DNA of 64,000 bases from Rubritalea tangerina. GTDB taxonomy: Bacteria; Verrucomicrobiota; Verrucomicrobiia; Verrucomicrobiales; Akkermansiaceae. The notes beneath the pieces are model-generated. The model saw only the letters and a program-made list of their open reading frames with translations, was not told the DNA's origin and did no database searches. Positions 25,265 through 34,988 of this stretch are shown piece by piece. The stretch covers positions 62,001 to 126,000 of the forward strand of contig NZ_JBHUJB010000011.1 in NCBI RefSeq assembly GCF_042683245.1, read 5' to 3'. Both the position numbers and the translations under genes were made by a program. Numbering within the stretch: the first letter of the stretch is position 1; the number at the start of each line of letters is the position of its first letter.

Positions 25265-28200
25265 ATGCGTGCACCATGGTTTCCAGTGAAACTGTCCTCG
25301 CAAGCAAGAGATAATAAAGGAAAAGCCCGACTTTTCAAGTCCTCCTCTCTGTTTAAGGCTTGGACACACAAGGCCCCACAGGGTATCCCCCTCGTTGCCT
25401 CACTCGTGGAAGTCTTTGCCGCCTTCGTCTCCCTCGATGAACGCGTCGACACCACCGAAGCCGAAGTCGCCCTCGACCTCCTGCGCCACGCCTTCCCTGA
25501 AGCCGACCACCATTGGCTTGCCCGTCGCCTCCAAAAAGCCCTTCGCACCCCACAAAGCACCACCACGCTCGCCAACAAGCTCGCCGTCCAACTCGAATAT
25601 GAAGGCATCGTCTCCCTCGGACTCCAGCTCTATTTGCTCATCGATGCTTCCTCCCGCAGAAAACGTGGCCGCGCTGCCTTCCTCGACTTCTTCCAACGAC
25701 TCGACGGCAATGGGCTCGGTGAACTCATCCTAAAAGAACTCGAAGAAGGATACTCAGGGACAAAAAAACTCCCCTTCACCCGCCTCATCTTCTCATCCAC
25801 CGATAATGCCGACGTCTGCCTTCCTGAATCCACTGAGAATTATGCCTTCCGGGTCTACCAATCAGGCGAAGTCATCATCATCAGAAACACCGGGGGCCAA
25901 GCCCTCTGGCTCAGTGGCTCGAGTGTCGTCCCCGGTGGCATCATCCGTATGCGCTCCCACCAACGCATCATGCTACCCAGCTGGACAATTTCCTACAACG
26001 ACCTCAACTTCTTCTTAAACTACAAGCGCACCCACCAACCGCGCGCTCTCTTCGTCCACGAGTCGGTCAATGGCCTCATGGCAGAACGTAGTAGAACACG
26101 CCTCTCCACCGTCCGCATCGACTTTGGGACACATGCTGAAATCACGGCTATCCGCCCGACGCAAATCACCTCCAATGGCGCAACCCTAGAGGTAGACAAA
26201 ACCACCAAGCGCCACTTCCACGACGCTCTCACCCTCAGCAACGGCTCAGAGGTCGACCTCGAAAGCATCCGCAACCAAGCACTCGAAGCTGGTGGCCGCT
26301 TCCGCCTCAGTAGAGAAAAACAAACCTGCCTTGTCTCCAATGACCCCTCCGTCATCGGTAAAGGGGACCTCCTCATCTCCCCCAATCTCGCAGGCAAAAT
26401 CACGCTCAAGATATCCTACGATCCTGCCACTTCCGTGGGCGAACTCGAGATCATCGAGTCCGAACGTACCTTGCTGATGAATAATCAAGCAGTGAAGTCC
26501 GGTGCCACACTCATGGATGGAGCTGTCATCCGCCTCAGTGCCAGCCAAGCCGTACGCTGCCGCTTTTCTGAGGGCTTGATTGATGAAGAGCGTACCGTCA
26601 TTCAAGAACTCCATGTCGATGGTGTCACTCATCGCTTCACCCGCCATGCCACCGCCCTCGACAGCATCGACTTCAAAATTATGCGAGGAGAAATGCTCTG
26701 CATTATGGGGCCATCTGGCTGTGGTAAGTCCACCCTGCTGGCAACCCTCGCCGGCCAACTCAAGCCAGACCGTGGCCACATCCGCTTCAATGGCATCTCC
26801 CTCTACCAACACCGTGCCCGCCTCGCCCCCTTCATCACCTTCATGCCCCAGGAGGAGGCGCTTAACCCACACCTCACCGTGCGCGAGCACCTCATGCACG
26901 CATGTACTGTCAGGCGCCCACACCTCGCGAGCCCCGAACATTCCCGGCGCGTAGATAGTATCCTCGCGGAACTCGCACTCGAACCACTCGCCGACCGCAA
27001 GGTCGGCTCAGCCGGCGATAAAACTATCTCAGGTGGTGAGCGCGGACGCCTCAACCTCGGGCTCGATCTCGGCTCCGCCGCTGAAATTTTCCTCTTTGAT
27101 GAACCCATTTCTGGACTCTCTTCAAAGGACTCAGAACACGTCGCCGAGTCTCTGCGTGCCCTCGCCCGAGATAAAATTGTCATCGCGTCCCTCCACCGCC
27201 CCGGAGCCTCAGTTCTTTCACTCTTCGACAAAGTCCTCCTCCTCGATAAAGAAGGAAAAGTCGCATACTTTGGCACTCCCGATGACATGGGCCGCTACTT
27301 CGAGGAAGCTAGTGTCGAGTTTAACATCCAGACACTCAACCGAGGGGATGGCAAAAATAGTCACGTCAATGGGGCCGACTTCGTCTTTGACGTCCTCGAA
27401 ACACCCCTCCACGGCACTGTCGGCGCCAATGAATCCTCATCTTTCGCCAGACGCTTCCCCCCCTCATTCTGGCAAGAACGCCTCGAAAGCCATCGCCTCA
27501 TCCAAAAAGTCACCGAGTCCGATAGCCAAGTGCAAACGCAACTCGGCGACATGCCCCGCGCCGACGATAACATGCCGGTGCCAGTCCCGCGACCGCGTCG
27601 CCCCCAAGACTATTGGAGACTCTTCCGTACCCACCTCAAACGCTCGATTCTCGCCAAATTCAGAAACCGAGGTACCTTCTACTGTACTATCCTCGAGGCC
27701 CCCTTGCTCGCCTTTCTCATCGCTCTCACACTGCGGGCTTCCGCTGAGGGGAAATACGAGTTTTCCTCAGGCCTTCACATCGTCACTTACCTCTTCCTCT
27801 CGGTCACTGTCGCCATGTTCCTCGGCCTAACAAATAGTGCCACCGAGATCCTGCGCGACTTGCCAGTGCTACGCCGTGAGAGAAACACCCGCTATGGAAC
27901 GGGCCTCTACATCGCCGCCAAATGCACGACCCTCACTCTATTAGCCCTCATCCAATGCGCTATCTACGTCAGCATCGGCCACTACTTCCTTGAGATTAAA
28001 GAAATGTGGTTCACCCACTGGCTCTGGATGAGCACAACGGCCATCACTGGCACTGCCATGGCCATGCTGATTTCAACCATTGTCAAAAGCGAAAGAGCGG
28101 CACTCTCATCCATCCCCCTCCTGCTCGTCCCCCAGCTTCTCCTTGCCGGTGCTCTCGTCCCATTCGGAGAAATGAACCGTGGACTCTTCGTCGGCGGCGA

Positions 28201-28819
28201 TGAAGCCCGTGAAAATGGTGCCGAGCCCGTACCCGCTATGTTCATGCCCCTGCGCTATTCCTTTGAAGGCATCATCCTCGCCCAAGCGACAGAAAACCCC
28301 TTCGAAAAAGAAAGACGCCGCATCCAAGAACGCATCGAAGTACTCAAAAAGAAAGTCATCCCCCAAGATGATACAAAAGAAGAAAATTTCCTAACCGACG
28401 AAGAAGCCGCGCGCATCAAAATCCTCACAGCTGGCCTCACCCGACTCTATGCTGCTGAAGCAATCGACCAAGATGGCGCCGCTCTCCTCTCACACCGGAT
28501 TGCCAATGTCGCCCTCAATGGCACAATGGATGAACTAGAAAATCTGAACATCTACCTCGGTGATGAAGACGAGTCTGAACCCGTCCAGTCGTTTTTCCAA
28601 AACACGCGTACCGAATTGCTCGTGCGCCGGGCTGAAATCAACCGCGTTGATATGCGTGCCGAACAAGATCGCTCACTCTTCCTCGCTGAATGGAAATTCT
28701 GGTTCGGCAAAAAACTCAGCTCCACCTTCTGGTGTAAGTCAGTGCTCGCTGCCGTCTCCATCCTCAGCCTGCTCGCCGCTACCGCTGTCGTCACCCGCTG
28801 GAACCGCAAAGTCAGCTAA
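25265..28819 (+). CDS. Fusion protein: TerB/FHA-like regions, ABC ATPase and ABC-2 permease
   Basis: A 1,184-residue half-transporter with an ABCG-like layout (ATPase before membrane domain) and a long N-terminal extension. Residues 1-150 are helical and acidic, resembling TerB-type domains. Residues about 190-450 are beta-rich with two segments resembling FHA or similar beta-sandwich domains, the second ending just before the ATPase. The ATPase has Walker A GPSGCGKST (about 482-490), signature ISGGERGRLN (about 588) and Walker B IFLFDEP (about 607). Membrane helices start near 810 (FYCTILEAPLLAFLIAL). A charged insertion of about 150 residues lies before the last helix (near 1160-1178). FHA domains bind phosphothreonine, so phosphorylation control is plausible. 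It stands alone, divergent from ftsH. Confidence 0.85.
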   Translation: MRAPWFPVKLSSQARDNKGKARLFKSSSLFKAWTHKAPQGIPLVASLVEVFAAFVSLDERVDTTEAEVALDLLRHAFPEADHHWLARRLQKALRTPQSTTTLANKLAVQLEYEGIVSLGLQLYLLIDASSRRKRGRAAFLDFFQRLDGNGLGELILKELEEGYSGTKKLPFTRLIFSSTDNADVCLPESTENYAFRVYQSGEVIIIRNTGGQALWLSGSSVVPGGIIRMRSHQRIMLPSWTISYNDLNFFLNYKRTHQPRALFVHESVNGLMAERSRTRLSTVRIDFGTHAEITAIRPTQITSNGATLEVDKTTKRHFHDALTLSNGSEVDLESIRNQALEAGGRFRLSREKQTCLVSNDPSVIGKGDLLISPNLAGKITLKISYDPATSVGELEIIESERTLLMNNQAVKSGATLMDGAVIRLSASQAVRCRFSEGLIDEERTVIQELHVDGVTHRFTRHATALDSIDFKIMRGEMLCIMGPSGCGKSTLLATLAGQLKPDRGHIRFNGISLYQHRARLAPFITFMPQEEALNPHLTVREHLMHACTVRRPHLASPEHSRRVDSILAELALEPLADRKVGSAGDKTISGGERGRLNLGLDLGSAAEIFLFDEPISGLSSKDSEHVAESLRALARDKIVIASLHRPGASVLSLFDKVLLLDKEGKVAYFGTPDDMGRYFEEASVEFNIQTLNRGDGKNSHVNGADFVFDVLETPLHGTVGANESSSFARRFPPSFWQERLESHRLIQKVTESDSQVQTQLGDMPRADDNMPVPVPRPRRPQDYWRLFRTHLKRSILAKFRNRGTFYCTILEAPLLAFLIALTLRASAEGKYEFSSGLHIVTYLFLSVTVAMFLGLTNSATEILRDLPVLRRERNTRYGTGLYIAAKCTTLTLLALIQCAIYVSIGHYFLEIKEMWFTHWLWMSTTAITGTAMAMLISTIVKSERAALSSIPLLLVPQLLLAGALVPFGEMNRGLFVGGDEARENGAEPVPAMFMPLRYSFEGIILAQATENPFEKERRRIQERIEVLKKKVIPQDDTKEENFLTDEEAARIKILTAGLTRLYAAEAIDQDGAALLSHRIANVALNGTMDELENLNIYLGDEDESEPVQSFFQNTRTELLVRRAEINRVDMRAEQDRSLFLAEWKFWFGKKLSSTFWCKSVLAAVSILSLLAATAVVTRWNRKVS

Positions 28820-28875
28820 CCCTAACTCCCAAAATTTCCATTGGATAAATCCTCAATGAGGTGCACTATCCTACC

Positions 28876-31176
28876 ATGCAGATTGGTGAAGCGCTCCTCG
28901 CTCCTTCCAGCCAAACCTGGCTTCTTGAAGGGAAATTTGGCCTAGAAAAAGAACACGTCAGAGTCGATCTCGAAGGCAAACTCGCACAAACTCCACACCC
29001 CCACATCTTTGGCGACAAACTCGCCCACCCCTTCGTTACTGTTGACTTCTCCGAAAGCCAGTTAGAAATGATAACTCCACCTATGGACTCAATCCATGAG
29101 GCGCTGGGTTTCATGGAAACCATTCATGATGTCGTCACCGAAAACTTAGACAACGAGCTGCTCTGGCCGCAAAGTATGCCGCCAGCCTTGCCCGAAGATG
29201 GCTCCCAAATCCCACTCGCTCAATTTGACTCAGAACATCGAGCTCTCGCCGAATATAGACGCTTCCTCGCCCAAACCTACGGGCGGAAAAAACAAATGAT
29301 CTCAGGCGTCCACGTCAACCTCAGCTTCTCAGAGTCCCTCCTCGAAAACCTCCAGCGTGAATCGAACCATTCTCAGCTCACTCAAACTGAATTTAAATCG
29401 CATGTCTACATGACTGCCATGCGCAACATGATGCGTTACCGCTGGATCATGATAGCGTTGTTAGGAAACACACCTGCCGCTGACAACAGCTACAGCACCA
29501 TCTGCCCAGACCTCCCAGAAGTCGTCCCTCAGACATGCTGCGGAACAAAATCTGTATCCGTCCGCGCCAGCATTTGCGGCTACAGAAATAACGAAGAATT
29601 TACCCTAAATTATGCATCTTGGCCCCAATTCCATCGATCTGTCCGTGACCTCGTCGATGCTGGCAAACTCATCCACGAGAAAGAACTCTATAGCCCGATT
29701 AGACTCAAAACAAACCTCCAAACCGGTGAAATCACTCACCTTGAAGTTCGGTTGTTAGACCTCGACCCAACCACCAAATCCGGCATCCGCCCCGAGAGCC
29801 TCCACCTCCTTCACCTATTCATGCTCTGGTCTCTTGCAAAAGAAGAACCAGCTCCCTTCGACGCTGCCCAACAACGCATCGCATCGCAAAACCAATACCA
29901 CTGTGCCTGTTGTGGCTACGATTCAAAGATCCTCGATGCTAATGGATCACCATTCCCTCACTCCCCCAAAGGTGCAGTCAGAAAATTCCTCCAAGAAATT
30001 GCTAATCTCGTCCCAGATGACGCACCTAACAACTACAACAGATCTATCAAATTCTTTGAGTCATGCCTCGATAACCCAGAGAACGCACCACTCGAAATTA
30101 CGAGAAAAGGAATACAAAATCAGGGCTTCATCCCCTACAACCTCCAACAAGCAAAAAACTTCCAAGTAAATTCCCTTCACCAAAACTTCCGCTTCTCCGG
30201 CCTGGAAGACCTCGAACTCTCTACTCAACTCATCCTCCGTGAAGCCGTCCTGCGTGGCATCTCATTTGAGTTGTTAGACCGCTCAGAGAATTTCGTCGCA
30301 CTCACGAAAAATAAGCATACTGAATACATCCAACAGGCAACAAAAACCTCAAAGGACAATTATGCCACCATCTTGATGATGGAGAACAAACTCGTAACAA
30401 AGAAGGTGCTCCAACGCTCGAACCTTACTGTTCCAGTCGGCGGCCATTACACTGACTTAAAACATGCCCTCGCAGATTTTAATCGCTATAAATCGCAAGC
30501 TATCGTCGTAAAACCTAAATCCACCAACTTCGGCCTCGGCATCACTATCCTTAAACAAAATTCTGACGAAAACCACTACCTAACTGCTCTCAAAATGGCT
30601 TTCGCTGAAGACAGCTCAGTCCTAGTTGAACCATTCATCGCAGGTCGAGAGTTTCGCTTCTTCCTCATCGATAATAAAGTGGAAGGCGTCCTCCATCGGG
30701 TCCCTGCCAATGTCATGGGTGACGGCTCACATTCTATCTCAGAACTCGTACGAATCAAAAACCAAGACCCTCTCCGAGGCAAAGGCTACGTCACACCACT
30801 CGAGAAAATTCAGCTCGGAGACGCCGAAAAGCTCTTCCTCGAAACCCAAGGACTCGACTTCAATTACACCCCAAAAAATCAGGAAATTATCTACCTAAGA
30901 GAAAATTCGAACATCAGCACAGGCGGCGATAGCCTCGACTTCACGGATGATATCCACCCCAGCTATAAACAAATCGCCTCAGATGCCGCCAAAGCCCTCA
31001 ATGTCGCCATCACTGGACTCGATATGATCATCCCCAATATCTCTGAGCCCGCAAATGACGACAACTATGCAATCATTGAAATGAATTTCAACCCCGCTAT
31101 CCACATCCATTGCTTCCCATTCAAAGGCTCCAACCGCCAACTTAACAAAAAGTTGTTAGACTACCTAGGCTTCTAG
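28876..31176 (+). CDS. gshAB: Bifunctional glutamate-cysteine ligase / glutathione synthetase
   Basis: A fused GshF/GshAB enzyme making glutathione from glutamate, cysteine and glycine with ATP. It has about 766 residues from the ATG at 28876. An in-frame GTG at 28861 is an alternative start. The N-terminal two thirds is the glutamate-cysteine ligase domain: FGLEKEHVRVD at the start, the SGVHVNLSFS strand, and RYRWIMIALLGNTPA. The C-terminal part is an ATP-grasp synthetase: QAIVVKPKSTNFGLGI, VEPFIAGREFRFFLID, and the metal-binding IIEMNFNPAIHIH. The length and domain order match the bacterial GshF family. It is followed by about 245 bases of non-coding DNA. Confidence 0.93.
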   Translation: MQIGEALLAPSSQTWLLEGKFGLEKEHVRVDLEGKLAQTPHPHIFGDKLAHPFVTVDFSESQLEMITPPMDSIHEALGFMETIHDVVTENLDNELLWPQSMPPALPEDGSQIPLAQFDSEHRALAEYRRFLAQTYGRKKQMISGVHVNLSFSESLLENLQRESNHSQLTQTEFKSHVYMTAMRNMMRYRWIMIALLGNTPAADNSYSTICPDLPEVVPQTCCGTKSVSVRASICGYRNNEEFTLNYASWPQFHRSVRDLVDAGKLIHEKELYSPIRLKTNLQTGEITHLEVRLLDLDPTTKSGIRPESLHLLHLFMLWSLAKEEPAPFDAAQQRIASQNQYHCACCGYDSKILDANGSPFPHSPKGAVRKFLQEIANLVPDDAPNNYNRSIKFFESCLDNPENAPLEITRKGIQNQGFIPYNLQQAKNFQVNSLHQNFRFSGLEDLELSTQLILREAVLRGISFELLDRSENFVALTKNKHTEYIQQATKTSKDNYATILMMENKLVTKKVLQRSNLTVPVGGHYTDLKHALADFNRYKSQAIVVKPKSTNFGLGITILKQNSDENHYLTALKMAFAEDSSVLVEPFIAGREFRFFLIDNKVEGVLHRVPANVMGDGSHSISELVRIKNQDPLRGKGYVTPLEKIQLGDAEKLFLETQGLDFNYTPKNQEIIYLRENSNISTGGDSLDFTDDIHPSYKQIASDAAKALNVAITGLDMIIPNISEPANDDNYAIIEMNFNPAIHIHCFPFKGSNRQLNKKLLDYLGF

Positions 31177-31422
31177 AGTCCCCCCACTTAGTTCTTCGCT
31201 ATGCTGAGATCTACAAGGTCGAGAAACGCATAAATCAAATGCTGCCCATACAGGATTTTCATCACACTTTACACAATATTCACGCATTGCCATCACTCCT
31301 AAAACTTGGAGCCCCCCGATCAGCCTAGCAACTATACCCCCTCTGATTCATTCGCCATGTACACACTCCACAGTTGCTTTCAGACATTGAACCGCTAAGC
31401 TAACAGCCTTTCATTGATCGCT

Positions 31423-33678
31423 ATGGATACGCCCCTACTCAAAACAAACCTCAGCCTCAGAGACGGACAACAATCAACACTCGCTGTTGGAGATTGGGTA
31501 CTCAACACCGCTGAAATGGCCACTATCCTCAAGGCGACCTCTACGGCGGGCTTCAATTCCGCCGAGGTTGCTGGGGGCCAAAGTTTTCAAACCGCTATCA
31601 GTAATGGCTATAACCCATTTGTCATCAGTGACGCCCTGCATAATGCGATCACACATCATAACTCAGTCGCTGAACTCGACCTTCAAATGCTTTTCCGTGG
31701 CGCTAACGCACTTGGATTCCGCCACTATGATAAAGATGTCGTCGAAGCCACATTACTTGAATTCATCAAAAGCGGTATCACCAAAATTCGATTCTTCGAC
31801 GCGCTCAATGATATCGATAACCTCGACTTGCCTGAATCGGTTAAGGCACTCAAACACGTCATCCTACAAGGTGCCATTTGCTTTGGAAACTACCCACAAG
31901 CCCCCGACCGCTACACAGATGCCTACTTTGTCAGCTACGCACAAAAGCTCGTAGCTAAGGGCTTCACACACATCGCCATCAAAGACATGTCTGGCCAAAT
32001 GACCGCTCAGCGCATGGCCACCCTCCTCCCAGCCCTCCAATCCTACCTCACCCCCCTCAATATCCCCATCGAGCTCCACATTCACTCGACCAATGACACC
32101 AGCTCCCTCGAGGCTATCCGCAAAGCTATAGACCTCGGTATCCATTCGATTGAAACTGTCGAAGGCCCACTAGCCGGCGGTTCCTCACATCATTCACTCA
32201 GCTCGATCAATCCACAGCTCATCGATAACCAAGACGCCTATCATTCTCTAACTTCAACCAGTGAGAGGATCTGGAAAAACCCACAACGCAAAGACTTCGA
32301 TATTCCCCTAGCCCTCAAAGAACAACTCTGTGCCGCCGGTGTGCCTGGAGGTGCGATGCCATTTGTCATCCGTGACCTAAAAACTCAAATGCCGACCATC
32401 GTCGCCAAGTACCAACAGCTCTCTAAGCGCCCCCCAAAACACACAACCAAGTTCGCAGTCGGTAAAACAAATCAGATCAAAGCCGAAAATCGCGCTCTCA
32501 AATTCCAAGATATCATCACACTCTTTATTACCGAGCTAAAGCGCGTCTGCGCAGATGCTGCTTACCCACTCCTCGTCACTCCAACCGCTGATATTTGCTG
32601 TAAACAAGCTATTGCAAATTTAGCTTTTGGAAATAACCCATATAGCGAATTGTTAGAAGATCGCTACCTCACTTCGAATGGCAACACTGGCGCCGACCCC
32701 CGCTTCACAAAACTCATACTTGGTCACTATGGTGAGTTTAAGTCCTACGATACCCCCAGCTCTAACTTCTCTCCCTCAGAAGCGGTCATTAGCTTCTTTG
32801 AAAAGCACAACCCACTCGGTATCACCAGAGCTAAAACACACCCCTCACTACAAGCAGCCAAAGACAAACCAGTGAGCGACATGCAAGAAGCTCGCTCAGC
32901 AGCTTGGAAACTCATTCAAACCCTCGGCCCCAAAGCACTCTCCTTTGCAAACTTCGACCAGCTCACTCTCATGTACGCACTCAAGCCTTCCGGTGCACAC
33001 GGAGTCGACCCGATCGCTAAAGCTGTCAGCGCCTACAATCAACGAGCTCAAGGAGCACGTATCAATGCTTCTGGGGTCACTTTTCCTGGCTACGAGAACA
33101 TCATGCAACCCATTCTCGAGCATCTTGGCGCCCTCCATGCCGTCTCCCCCACATCACTTCCTAAAGATGTCATGGAGCTAAAACTCTCGGACCTCGGACG
33201 CAATCTCTACAGAAGACTCTTCCGCACCTACGCAACACTCCCCCTCACCCAAGAAGTCACCCGAGTGCGCAACAACCTCACCAACCTCATCTCTTCAGAT
33301 CATACGAATGCCACTCTCAAACAAGCTGTGGCCTATGTCGGAGATAGCTTTCGAAACCTAGATTTCCTCCCAGAAAACCAAGGTGAAGCCGCCTACGAAC
33401 GCGCACGCGAGGACTTCCGCCAACTCACACTCTGCCAACTCTTCGGCGCCCTCGCCCTCACACACAGCCTCGTCAATAGCGTCGATAAGCACGGCACCGA
33501 TCCCTTCATGCCCGCAGAACGTAGCATCCAACTTGAAGATATCCCACGCTTCGCACATAGCCAACCTAACAAAGAGCATTCACTCTGGGAGAGACGACTC
33601 CACACGGCCATCAGCTCACGCCACTTCCAAGTAGAAAATGACCTCCAAAATAGACTCGCTCATTGGAGAAAAATCTAA
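31423..33678 (+). CDS. Divergent pyruvate-carboxylase/OadA-like carboxyltransferase protein
   Basis: A 751-residue protein whose first ~300 residues form the HMGL/PYC_OADA TIM barrel. Visible motifs are NLSLRDGQQST (family norm TTLRDAHQS), AEVAGGQSF, RFFDALND, IKDMSGQ and LHIHSTNDTSS, where the usual HTHDTSG is broken by extra residues. A conserved carboxylase-like segment follows (LCAAGVPGGAMPFV, then LVTPTADICCKQA). The C-terminal 250 residues are not recognised. No biotinyl domain with an MKM motif and no biotin carboxylase are in the protein or nearby. It may use a separate biotin carrier, or no longer be a carboxylase. ATG at 31423 is preferred over TTG at 31414. Confidence 0.8.
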   Translation: MDTPLLKTNLSLRDGQQSTLAVGDWVLNTAEMATILKATSTAGFNSAEVAGGQSFQTAISNGYNPFVISDALHNAITHHNSVAELDLQMLFRGANALGFRHYDKDVVEATLLEFIKSGITKIRFFDALNDIDNLDLPESVKALKHVILQGAICFGNYPQAPDRYTDAYFVSYAQKLVAKGFTHIAIKDMSGQMTAQRMATLLPALQSYLTPLNIPIELHIHSTNDTSSLEAIRKAIDLGIHSIETVEGPLAGGSSHHSLSSINPQLIDNQDAYHSLTSTSERIWKNPQRKDFDIPLALKEQLCAAGVPGGAMPFVIRDLKTQMPTIVAKYQQLSKRPPKHTTKFAVGKTNQIKAENRALKFQDIITLFITELKRVCADAAYPLLVTPTADICCKQAIANLAFGNNPYSELLEDRYLTSNGNTGADPRFTKLILGHYGEFKSYDTPSSNFSPSEAVISFFEKHNPLGITRAKTHPSLQAAKDKPVSDMQEARSAAWKLIQTLGPKALSFANFDQLTLMYALKPSGAHGVDPIAKAVSAYNQRAQGARINASGVTFPGYENIMQPILEHLGALHAVSPTSLPKDVMELKLSDLGRNLYRRLFRTYATLPLTQEVTRVRNNLTNLISSDHTNATLKQAVAYVGDSFRNLDFLPENQGEAAYERAREDFRQLTLCQLFGALALTHSLVNSVDKHGTDPFMPAERSIQLEDIPRFAHSQPNKEHSLWERRLHTAISSRHFQVENDLQNRLAHWRKI

Positions 33679-33918
33679 CTACTCAGAGCACCCACTCTAC
33701 GAGCGGCAATCTGAGCCTCCGCCTACTACAGTCTCAGTTCTTCGCTAAAACACTGCAACAACTCACACACTATCCACGAGATCACGAACAACTCGTTAGA
33801 TCTAGCATGCTCCCATCGACATACAAGCGGGCATGCTTCCCCCCCTCAAATTGGTTCAGCACTTAATGCTAGCCATTTCTAGATGTGCGATACCGATGCC
33901 GACCGATATCCCCTCCTA

Positions 33919-34233
33919 CTAAGCTTTGAGTCGATCGAGCTTCCCCTGCGCAGTCTCCTCTAACTGCTGACACACTAAGCCGCATAGATCGAATAGCAAG
34001 GGCTGCGCAATACGGTAATATACATAATTCCCCTCCTTCTGACGGCTCAATAAATCGGCATCACTCAATATCTTTAAGTGCTTCGAGACATTTCCCTGCT
34101 TCAATGCTGTCAACTCCACTATTTCGCCAACCGTCTTACTGCCTTCCATCAAACATGATAAAATACGCAGACGAACCGGCTCAGAAAGCGTCTTAAATAA
34201 TTTCGCCACGTCCTCCAGCTGCTCCTCTCTCAT
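33919..34233 (-). CDS. ArsR-family transcriptional regulator, likely sulfur-responsive
   Basis: A 104-residue winged-helix repressor. The frame is open for 79 codons further upstream, but that part overlaps the divergent gene and looks random. The ATG at 34233 gives the standard ArsR start (QLEDVAKLFKTLSEPVRLRIL). The recognition helix is LKQGNVSKHLKIL and the wing is RQKEGNYVYYRI. Cysteines are at 27 (RILSCL) and at 84 and 88 near the C-terminus. No classic ELCVCDL metal box is present. Regulators of the BigR/SqrR/YgaV group use a cysteine at the RIL.C position and a distal one to sense persulfide. The divergent rhodanese and the 16-bp palindrome between them support that idea, which remains inference. 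Confidence 0.85.
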   Translation of the reverse strand: MREEQLEDVAKLFKTLSEPVRLRILSCLMEGSKTVGEIVELTALKQGNVSKHLKILSDADLLSRQKEGNYVYYRIAQPLLFDLCGLVCQQLEETAQGKLDRLKA

Positions 34234-34270
34234 TGCTGAACTACCGTTTGATCTTTTCTTTTGCACATTC

Positions 34271-34286
34271 CTATATCGCGATATAG
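34271..34286. promoter_or_regulatory. 16-bp perfect palindrome, likely ArsR operator
   Basis: CTATATCGCGATATAG is a perfect palindrome in the 78-base gap between the divergent ArsR and rhodanese genes. On the + strand a -35-like TTGCAC (34261-34266) and a -10-like TAGTTA (34284-34289), 17 bases apart, bracket it, so a bound repressor would block the rhodanese promoter and probably its own. Confidence 0.7.
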
Positions 34287-34311
34287 TTAAACTTAACCTA
34301 AGATTTGAACG

Positions 34312-34848
34312 ATGACAACCATCACCATCAAAGAATACCTCGAAAACCCAAGTGCGTATTATCTGACCGATGTGCGTACGCCAAATGAGTTTGAAGAAGC
34401 ACACATTGAACAAGCACACATGCACCCGCTTGATGGATTGAATGCAGGAGAAATACGCTTTAAGGCTCAAGGTAAGAAAGTAGTCCTCACCTGCCTCACA
34501 GGAGCGCGTTGCAAGAAAGCCGCCTCAGCCCTAAAAAAATCGGGCATCGAGCTCTTTGCGCTCGATGGTTCACTACAAGCTTGGGAAAAAGCCGGACATC
34601 CAGTGGTACGCGGGGTACCCAAGGGCTTACCCCTGATCCGCCAGGTCCATATCACCGTCGGCTCAATCAATTTAATAGCCGCCGTAATGTGTGCTACAGT
34701 CAGCCCTCTTTGGATCTGGGTGCTGATTGCTACAGCCTGCGGTCTCTTGCTGGCTGGCACTACTGGCTTTTGTGGTCTAGGTGTCGTACTTGCCAAGATG
34801 CCTTGGAATCGCCCTGCCAAAGATGTAGAGGCGTGCTCAGAAGGGTGA
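34312..34848 (+). CDS. Membrane-anchored rhodanese (YgaP-like)
   Basis: A sulfurtransferase that carries persulfide on a cysteine. It has 178 residues. Residues 1-105 form a single rhodanese domain with TDVRTPNEFEEAHI and the active-site loop CLTGAR (Cys61 catalytic), followed by Cys67. Residues about 116-150 form two transmembrane helices of the DUF2892 type, ending TGFCGLG. This layout matches E. coli YgaP, an inner-membrane rhodanese controlled by the ArsR protein YgaV. The divergent ArsR gene and shared palindrome here make an equivalent unit, with the genes turned away from each other. Confidence 0.9.
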   Translation: MTTITIKEYLENPSAYYLTDVRTPNEFEEAHIEQAHMHPLDGLNAGEIRFKAQGKKVVLTCLTGARCKKAASALKKSGIELFALDGSLQAWEKAGHPVVRGVPKGLPLIRQVHITVGSINLIAAVMCATVSPLWIWVLIATACGLLLAGTTGFCGLGVVLAKMPWNRPAKDVEACSEG

Positions 34849-34865
34849 ACGATCTAAACAAATAA

Positions 34866-34883
34866 GCTCAAGAGTTCTTGAGC
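34866..34883. repeat. Perfect inverted repeat after the rhodanese gene
   Basis: GCTCAAGA-GT-TCTTGAGC is an 18-base inverted repeat with a two-base centre, 17 bases after the rhodanese stop. Without a T run it is a weak terminator candidate. The small centre makes a protein-binding site for the downstream gene more likely than an RNA hairpin. Confidence 0.45.
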
Positions 34884-34988
34884 GATGGACAGTAACACCG
34901 ATGTGGAGGCACTTCCCCCCTCCAGATGATCGAAGACCTTGCTTGAAGCTTGACAGCCTAACAGAGAAACTATGAGCTATGTGTCCTC

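Noticed and set aside
34234..34470. Upstream extension of the ArsR frame
   Set aside because: It overlaps the divergent rhodanese and the palindrome, and its residues do not resemble ArsR. The ATG at 34233 gives a normal-length protein.
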